DNA of 64,000 bases from Posidonia oceanica (Eukaryota; Streptophyta; Magnoliopsida; Alismatales; Posidoniaceae). A program made the translations under genes and the position numbers. The stretch covers positions 58,680,001 through 58,744,000 of the forward strand of contig JAZBRS010000020.1 of assembly GCA_037176725.1 (NCBI GenBank), in the 5' to 3' direction. Shown piece after piece: positions 57,165 through 64,000 of the stretch. The notes below the pieces were generated by a model. That model saw only the letters and a list, made by a program, of their open reading frames with translations, was not told the origin of the DNA and made no database searches. How positions within the stretch are numbered: the stretch's first letter is position 1; every line of letters starts with the position of its first letter.

Positions 57165-58137
57165 TAACCAAAGTTATCTCAGATCAGGCCTCAGATCTTC
57201 AATATAAGCCCATCTGAATCACTACATAGCACTCATTGCCTTATCATTTGCATTGCATGCATCGTTTTCGCAATCTGCTTTCTCATGCATGTAGCTTAGG
57301 CCTTGTCACACCTGCTTTTGTTTTCTTTTGCATATCGCCTGCATTGTATCGTTTTTCGCACCCGCTTTTGTTTTCTTTTGCATATCGCCTACATTGCATC
57401 ATTTTTCACACCTGCTTTTGTTTTCTTTTGCATGTCACCTGCATTGCATCATTTTCTGCACCCGCTTTTGTTTTCTTTAGCATATCACCTGCATTTGCAT
57501 CGTTTTCCGCACCTGCTTTCGCTTTCCTTTGCATGTCGCTTGCATTGCATGTTTTCCTTGCTGTTTTGTTTTATCGCCTGCATTTGCATTAGAGCGATGA
57601 TGCTTACTACCTAGGAGTTCTACGAACCAGGGCTTACCCGTTCGGAACACTAGCAGCATTGCTGGGCACATAAATAGCACGTTTAATTCCCCATGCAACA
57701 TTCAAGCATTTAGGCATTAGGCATGCATCTTTTGGCATATGCGAGCGAGCTAAGCCTAGAAAGACTGATTCTCAGACGTATCGGAGGTGCCTAATACCTT
57801 TCCCGTGTGTAATAGGAGCCCTTACCCTGTCTCTTGGCACGTAATGACCATATTGCCCTTATCCTAGGCACGAGTCACATTTGCATTGCATTTGCATTCT
57901 TTCTTTCTTTCTTTTTGGCATGATTTATCATGCTTCCCCTGGTTTTCCTTGTCTCCCAACTTAATAGACATGGTGGCGACTCTGATTTGTCTTATCTTTT
58001 CTTTTTCCTTTTTTTGCCAACGTTTCCGGGTTGAGTTTCCTTCCTCGGATTCAGCTGCATATAGTGAACCTAGTTCCGATCGGTGCACGCGAGCTTTGGC
58101 ATCATGCATGGACGATCTGAATTTCGGGATTACTACA
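57165..58137 (+). mobile_element. 5' LTR of element H, second part
   Basis: Continues the LTR after the solo insert. It has a repeat of about 60 bp at 57240-57590 (CATCGTTTTTCGCACC-like units), the conserved block at 57750-57860, and ends GGGATTACTACA at 58137, one base before the PBS. Confidence 0.88.
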
Positions 58138-58858
58138 GTGGCGACTCTACTAGGGAGCTATGCTCTGGCTTTCGCTTTGGCTTCCTCGCCGCTTGCATTT
58201 TGCATCTTTGCCTGTCTTGTGCTTTTGCGTGCTTTGTCTATTTACTTGCTTGCCTGTGTTGACTCCTAGCAGAGTCGCACAGTGGCGACTCCGCTTGGGA
58301 GCTATGCTCTGGCTTTCGCTTTGGCTTCCTCGCCGCTTGCATTTTGCATCTTTGCTTGCCTTGTGCTTTTGCATGCTTTGTCTGTTTGCTTGCTTGCCTG
58401 TGCTGACTCCCAGCAGAGTCACATAGTGGCGACTCTGCTAGGGAGCTATGCTCTGGCTTTCGCTTTGGCTTCCTCGCCGCTAGCATTTTGCATCTTTGCC
58501 TGCCTTGTGCTTTTCCATGCTTTTTCTGTTTGCTTGCTTGCCTGTGCTGACTCCCAATAGAGTCGCACAGTGGCGACTCCGCTGGGGAGCTATGCTCTGG
58601 CTTTCGCTTTGGCTTCCTCGTCGCTTGCATTATGCATCTTTGCCTGCTTTGTGCTTTTGCTTGCTTTGTCTGTTTGCTTGCTTGCCTGTGTTGACTCCCA
58701 GCAGAGTCGCACAGTGGCAACTCTGCTGGGGAGCTGTTCTCTGGCTTTCGCTTCTGGCTTCCTCGCCGCTTGCATTTTGCATCTTTGTTTGCCTTTTGCT
58801 TTTGCATGCCTTGTTGGTTTGCTTGCTTGCCTGTGTTGACTCCCGGCGAGCCGCATAG
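58138..58858 (+). repeat. Primer-binding site of element H amplified as a 144-bp tandem repeat
   Basis: The true PBS is 58139-58156 (TGGCGACTCTACTAGGGA). The unit starting at this TGG recurs at 58283, 58427, 58571 and 58715, exactly 144 bp apart. A last TGG is at 58859. Each unit ends with an inverted copy of the PBS (e.g. CTCCCAGCAGAGTCGC), so PBS and end can pair over 11 or more bases. Open frames exist because 144 is divisible by three; no protein family is visible. Confidence 0.92.
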
Positions 58859-58866
58859 TGGGTCCC

Positions 58867-59210
58867 TTGCCTGTTTCCTCGTGCGAGGTCAGGCCCGCTT
58901 GTTTCCTTGGGTGAGGACAAGCCTTTGCTCGACTCCGTCTGGATAGAGTCTTTGCCTATTTCCTCGTGCGAGGTCAGGCCCGCTTGTTTCCTCGGGTGAG
59001 GACAAGCCTTTGCTCAACTCCGTGTGCACGGAGTCTTTGCCTGTTTCCTCGTGCGAGGTCAGGCCTGCTTGTTTCCTCGGGCGAGGACAAGCCTTTGCTC
59101 GACTTCGTGTGCACGGAGTCCTTGCCTGTTTCCTCGTGTGAGGTCAGGCCTGCTTGCTTCCTCAGGCAAGGACAAGCCTCTGCTCGACTCTGTGTGCATG
59201 GGGCCTTGCT
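58867..59210 (+). repeat. 85-bp tandem repeat of three hairpins in the leader of element H
   Basis: Four copies; the landmark GCC recurs at 58869, 58954, 59039 and 59124. Each copy holds GCCTG-TTT-CCTC...GAGG-T-CAGGC, GCTTGT...CCTC...GAGG...ACAAGC, and a GACTC...GAGTC hairpin (best as GACTCCGTG-TG-CACGGAGTC at about 59017-59036). It resembles the hairpin minisatellite at 37900-38965 in style. Confidence 0.88.
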
Positions 59211-60628
59211 TGTCTGCTTGCTTGCCTGTTTATTTACTTGCTTTATGCTATATTTGCTTGCATTGCTTTGTTTCTCGCCTTATGCTTGTCTAAATATTTG
59301 CTTGACGCACTATGCATGCCTTTTGAGTGGTAATTGCTTTATTTCACACACTTGCTATGCCACTGCACCTGCACATACCATGCATACTTGCTTTTTGATA
59401 TGATAAGTGTTTTCCCTTCACTATCATGTCCACTACACTTGCACATGCCATGCCCATGCTTTTTGCCTTGCTGTGTGATTCCTTGCATGCCATGACTTCC
59501 TGTTTCTCTCCCTTTCGCATATGCCATGCCTAGGATAGTAGAAACATGCTTGCTCCCCTCTGGCTTAATTTAAAAGCAACAATAAAGCCAAGCAATAGCA
59601 TCGAAGCACAACTAGAGCCAAAACTTGTAATTTTTCCCCTTGGTTAATAAAGTGCAAGTAAAACACTCTAAAGCATTTGCATGATCAGCATTCTAGAAAG
59701 CATGCATTCTTCTCATCTGAGTCTACCCACAGTCTAAGAAGGATAGTTCCGGTCTCTCGTTCAGTTGCTTTATCTTGTTCGGTTTCCTTCCTCAGATTCA
59801 GTTGCATATAGTGAACCTAGTTCCGATCGGTGCACGCGAGCTTTGGCATCGTGCATGGACGATCTGAATTTCAGAATTAGTACATTCCCCCCTGATGGTT
59901 AATTTAAAATGGCAAGTAAAATCAATTCTAGGAGTAACTAGAGACGCAAACACACATTCAACCCCCTTTGAGTTAATAAAACATGCAAGATAAAAAACTT
60001 TAATCATATTTGCATGAATGATCATATGGGGCATGCATCTTCTCATCTCTAAGTCCACCTACCAGTCTGAGAAGGATAGTCCCGGTCTCTTGTTCCATTG
60101 CTTTGGCGTGGCGCAAGTTGATCGGTCTATCCTCGCTTGTGAGGGGTCGTGTCGGTGTTAGTAGAGGGTACAACCCATGCTTTGGCAAGGTCAAGGCCAC
60201 CAACGCATCACTCCATTACTACCTGAGCTTTGGCCAGGATTTAGACAGGGAACTACTTTTTTAAACCTGAGTCAGTGACCCGTACACTTGTGAGAGTCCG
60301 AAGTAGACAACCTACTAGGACACACTAGATTGGTGAGAGAGAGCATGCTAGAAAGCATACATTTGCATGAATGCCATTCATACCACAATTAAAAACATTG
60401 GCATTTTACTTTCGAGTTTTAACACTTGTTTTTGTTTGTCTCGTCATACAGGTCAGTGAGTGAGTTCCCTAGCCGAAGCTCGAGCTTTTCTTTCGCTGAT
60501 GCCCCTATTGCGACACCATTTCTCGACCACCTTCTCCTGAGCTGTCTGCTTTCGCAACGATAGCTCGTCCTAAGACCTGTCCTCTCACTTCCCGTCGCAG
60601 CCCTGTTCTCACTCGCTCTCGGTCAACT
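59211..60628 (+). other. 5' UTR of element H with a duplicated block around an LTR remnant
   Basis: 59690-59778 and 60030-60100 are diverged copies of the same leader stretch (CATGCATCTTCTCATCT, GAAGGATAGT). Between them, 59784-59884 is an LTR 3' terminus ending TTAGTACA, matching 58030-58137. 60060-60330 is the conserved leader block shared with A and B. No gene. Confidence 0.75.
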
Positions 60629-63420
60629 ATGGCCTAGTTTGCCGGTGAGCCCTAGTTTTCTGTTGCTCCGGAGGGGATTTCCACTTCGGTCCCTTCGATT
60701 CTCACTTTGACTATCTCGGCACCAGTGCCTCCCCCTCTGGTGCAGGGTGCGCCCCTATACTCTGTGGGGCCTTGTCATCGAGTCCATCTTGGTGACTACC
60801 ACTCGTGCTCCGGAGGCACCCATGACTCCTCTTTCCCTGGGCTATGTCGCTTTTGACACCCCTTCTACTGCGGCGACTTCAGCCATAGGATCCCAGCCTT
60901 CTGGGCAGTCTGTGTCCTTGCCTCTTGGATCTGATCCCTCGCCGGTGCTGCACTTTAGCATTCCCACTAACAGGCCCCTTGAAGTGCAGTACCAGCATCT
61001 GATGGAGCTTGCCCAGATATTCCAGGATATGGCTCTATCTGTTCACCCCTTTTTGGTTCCCTCTACTCCTAAGGTCCCCCTCCACCCTGCTCCTGCATTC
61101 CAGGCTTTCCCCACTGCACCTCTGCCCTGGCCATCGCCTCTGCTACTCACTACTCCGATGATGGGGGCGCAGCCGCTGCCTTCTGCATTCACACCACTCA
61201 CTGCACAACATGTAACTCCACCACTTGGTGGCTAGCCCCTCAGGTTGGTTGGAGTGCAGTACCCCTCTAGCCCGCTGCCCGGCACCATGCCAATGCAGCA
61301 GCTGCTGCTCCCACACTGTACACCACCCACTGCACAACATTTCGCCTTACCCTACCCTGTACATCAGCATGTTCCTTCCCCAGTATGCATACCACCACCC
61401 ACAGCATGCACTGCACCCACACACGGTTACGCCGGCCCTCACGTCACATCACCAAGCGATGTGATGGTGGACCCAAAGGAGCACTTAGGTGCGACCCAAT
61501 CGGCCAGTCCTACCAGTTCCAGAACCTCTGCTATTTTCCAAAGGCGGTGCTCCCACCGAAACTCCACATCCCAGACATCGACAAATATAATGGTAAAGGC
61601 TGCCCTATTTCTCATCTTAGAGCATACTGCGGAGATCTCGTTCAGCTTCAGGCTGACGAGAGGTTGCTGATCTGCCTGTTCCAAAAGTGTCTGACTGGCC
61701 CGGCCCTCAAGTGGTTCACATCCCTTGACATGGCCACCATTAAGACTTGGGATGACCTTAATCAGGCGTTCCTGGAACAATACTCCTTCAACCTGGACCT
61801 GGTCCCTAAGCATGAGGACCTTGTCGCCACCAAGCAAAAGCCCAACGAGCCGTTCAGGGAGTACGTCGACTGCTGGCGCGCCCTCGCCTTATAGGTTCAC
61901 GATAGACCCTCTCACGAGGAGTCTATCGAGATTGTTATCTGAGGCGCACAGCCATCCACTAGGGCTCTGCTTAGCATTCAACTAGTCACAACATTTGCAT
62001 CCCTGATTCAAGCTGGCACTCGTGTGGAGAGCTCCTTGCGGAGTGGCAACTTCCTTGCGCTCTCTGCGTTTGCCAAGCAAGACACCTTCTCCAACAACAG
62101 CCACAGTGGTAGCAGCAGCAACACCAACAACAACAATGACAACAACAGCATTCACCCCAAGAGAAAGGATCCTTCGAGGACTGCCGTTGCATACGTCGAC
62201 TCCCCTACCGTGCCCATCCATGTGGTGGCTCAGCCTGGCCCGAATCAGGTAGTATACACACCAGCACCTAGGGCACCTCCCACTCCACAGATCACAACCA
62301 CCACCTGACTGGTCTACCCTATCGCACTGGTCCGGCATGGACAACACCAAGGGCAGAGACGGCCCCAGCATCGCTTCACACCATTCGTGGAGTCGTTGAG
62401 TGCCGTCCTCCCTAAGGTAGCGTCGCTCCTCAGGCTCCCCAAGATCCGCCCACTATCGAACCTGCTTCCGCATTGGTACCAAGTGAATCTTTTCTGCAAC
62501 TTCCATCGAGTGGTAGGGCACTCGACGGACAGCTGCTTCACTCTACAGGGAGTTATCCAGGACTTGATCGACCAAAAGGTCATCACTATCAACACGTAGG
62601 AGGCAGCACCCACGTCCACACCTCCACTAGCATCCTCACCTGCATTAGGATCAACCCCCTCCTATCCTAGCATCGTCCACCAGCCTCTACCGAAGCATTC
62701 CAACTCGGGAGGCGCGGGGACCTTAAGTGTACATTCTGTCTTCCCCTCTAGATCCGCTATGTCTGTGGTAGACCCCTTTGATCTTATTCAAGATGTTTCT
62801 GAGCCCTTTCCCTCCTTTCTCTACCTCGCGGCACTTGCTAGCTCCGAGTTGGGGATCCATATGATCCGATTAGATGCCAGGCCGGAGCACTCTACCATGT
62901 AGCCCACCATACAACCTCAAGCTCAACCCCTTGTCCACCTGCTGGCTAGGCCCCAACCAGAACCCCTACAGCCTTCCCAGCAACATCTCCAATTCCCCCC
63001 TCTTGAGCTCACAGCTCACGCTCGAGTTCAACCACCAGTTAGCCTGCTAGCTAGGCCCCAGCCAGAACCCTCATAGCCTTTCCAGCAATATCCCCAATCC
63101 CCCTACCAACCAGTAAACACCCTGGCAGCCCATCTTGAGCTCGCAGCTCATGCTCCCCTGGTTGTCAAGCTGACCAGGGATACCCATCGCGTACCATATG
63201 ACTACGTCGTAGAGATGTGCGTGGAAGTCATGCAATCGGGGAGGGTTTATAGGCCTGCAACACCGATAGCCAGGCCTAGCCATCCAGAGCCCACTCCACC
63301 AGCAAGCCAACCCCCACCAGTAAACCGACCCTCTAGTTCCACCTCAGTAGAACTCTTCACCAAAGCCACTCCCTCCACCACCAAAAAAGACCAGCCTTCA
63401 GCTGATAATACGGCCTAGCT
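60629..63420 (+). pseudogene. gag and linker of element H, decayed
   Basis: Starts with ATG at 60629 (MA, then TAG where relatives have Gln). Readable parts: VIESILVTTTRAPEAPMTPLS and HFSIPTNRPLEVQYQHLMELA (60760-61010); the gag core KYNGKGCPISHLRAYCGDL, TGPALKWFTSLDMATIKTW and FLEQYSFNLDLVPK (61580-61810); the CHHC knuckle CNFHRVVGHSTDSC (about 62500); and the linker DTHRVPYDYVVEMCVEV (about 63180-63230). There is at least one frameshift near 61500. Stops at 60635, 61232, 61892, 62597, 62899, 63074 and 63416 are TAG; others near 61940 and 62306 are TGA. It is colinear with A's gag and clearly non-functional. Confidence 0.88.
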
Positions 63421-64000
63421 GAAAAAAGTTATGGTTGACATCTCCATTTGGGACCTTATCCATACATCCGCTGAACACCGTAAGGCCTTCCTCCACGTGT
63501 TCCAAGCCACACATGTATCCCCAACCATTGAGCCTACAACCCTTGAGAGCATGGTGGGTATGATCGTGGAGCCTCAGGTCATCTCTTTTTCAAGTGATGA
63601 GCTGCCTCTAGCTAGAATTAATCACAACCAATCCCTCTTTGTCACGGTGCAGTTCAAAAACTTCCACATTCCCCTTTCGCTAGTTGATAACGGTTCAAGC
63701 CTTAATGTCTGGCCATTGCACATAACAATGAAGCTCGGATTCAAAGTCGAGGATATCACGCCAGCTATAAATGGAATGACAGCTTTTGACAACACACACC
63801 ATGACTCTTTGGGGATTCTGATTATTCCCCGTACTATTGGCCCAATTGTATTCAATGTGGAATTCTACATCGTCGACTTGAAACCTACTTTTAATCTCCT
63901 ACTTGGGCACCCTTGGCTACACAAGCATCAAGTCATCCCCTTGACCCTCCACCGCACGATCAAGTTCAGTTGGAGTGACGACATTGTCGTTGTCATGGCA
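63421..64000 (+). pseudogene. Protease region of element H, runs off the right edge
   Basis: Continues the linker frame after the TAG at 63416-63418. It reads ISIWDLIHTSAEHRKAFLHVFQ, MVGMIVEPQVISFSSDEL, then protease LVDNGSSLNVWPL (about 63685) and FNLLLGHPWLHKHQV (63893-63930). It is open from 63419 to the window end and closely similar to A's 18270-17690. The reverse transcriptase would lie to the right of the window. Confidence 0.85.

Noticed and set aside
58138..58858. Repetitive Cys/Leu-rich membrane-like peptides on the plus strand
   Set aside because: The frames stay open only because the 144-bp repeat is divisible by three. The region is the PBS repeat of a leader.

Overview
This window is repeat-dominated nuclear DNA of a flowering plant. 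It is almost entirely nested Ty3/Gypsy LTR retrotransposons of a Tat/Ogre-like kind: giant LTRs, a second archaeal-type RNase H domain after the usual one, a G-patch-like segment, a CHHC gag knuckle and a TGGCGACTC primer-binding site. Splice-site-bearing genes, CHG-type decay and CCCTA-rich stretches fit a plant. The species cannot be named from the sequence. I see no tRNA or rRNA gene, no CRISPR array, and no clearly intact host gene.

Layout, left to right. 1-418: end of a plus-strand LTR (element D). 419-1056 and 28320-32321: element B (minus strand; gag, 5' UTR, PBS, 2.26-kb LTR), split by a complete element A at 1057-28319. A is 27.26 kb, with 5.8-kb LTRs and a matching 5-bp target duplication CCAGG. 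In its own sense A runs LTR, PBS, 5' UTR, gag-pol, an extra ORF of DUF7745/plant-mobile-domain type, a 2.9-kb hairpin-rich 3' UTR, PPT, LTR. B sits in the gag of an older element C (32322-about 37190). 37219-39110 is a hairpin-rich stretch that looks like the 3' UTR of yet another minus-strand relative. 40200-43699 holds a broken, multi-exon plant-mobile-domain (PMD) gene on the plus strand, followed by a DUF7745 fragment (44104-44653). That fragment is cut by the LTR of element G (44654-47444). G's 5' UTR is cut by the LTR of element H (47938-58137), which is itself split by a solo LTR (51731-57159, target duplication CATTC). H continues with a fivefold-repeated PBS, hairpin repeats, a decayed gag and a protease region that runs off the right edge.

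A's gag-pol is one uninterrupted frame of about 2,950 codons carrying seven nonsense codons (five TAG, two TGA) and no frameshift that I can see. Its integrase has lost the second catalytic Asp and one zinc-finger Cys. The copy cannot make a complete gag-pol by itself, yet its LTRs are nearly identical by eye. The extra 372-codon ORF is open.

The most unusual signal is structural. The non-coding parts of these elements are built from short tandem hairpins whose stems change on both sides together, while the loops stay nearly constant. Several different hairpin families show this: GATA/TATC against GACA/TGTC; a TGACGG-loop family; CCCCTGGTGTC/GACACCAGGGG against CCCCTGGTATC/GATACCAGGGG; CTCAAAT/ATTTGAG against CTCAAAC/GTTTGAG; TCCTCG/CGAGGA against ACTTCG/CGAAGT; GTTGGATGC against GTTGGACGC; and GTCGCC/GGCGAC. 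Variable tandem repeats in Tat/Ogre 3' UTRs are known. Paired stem changes across several families and positions are what I consider worth testing.
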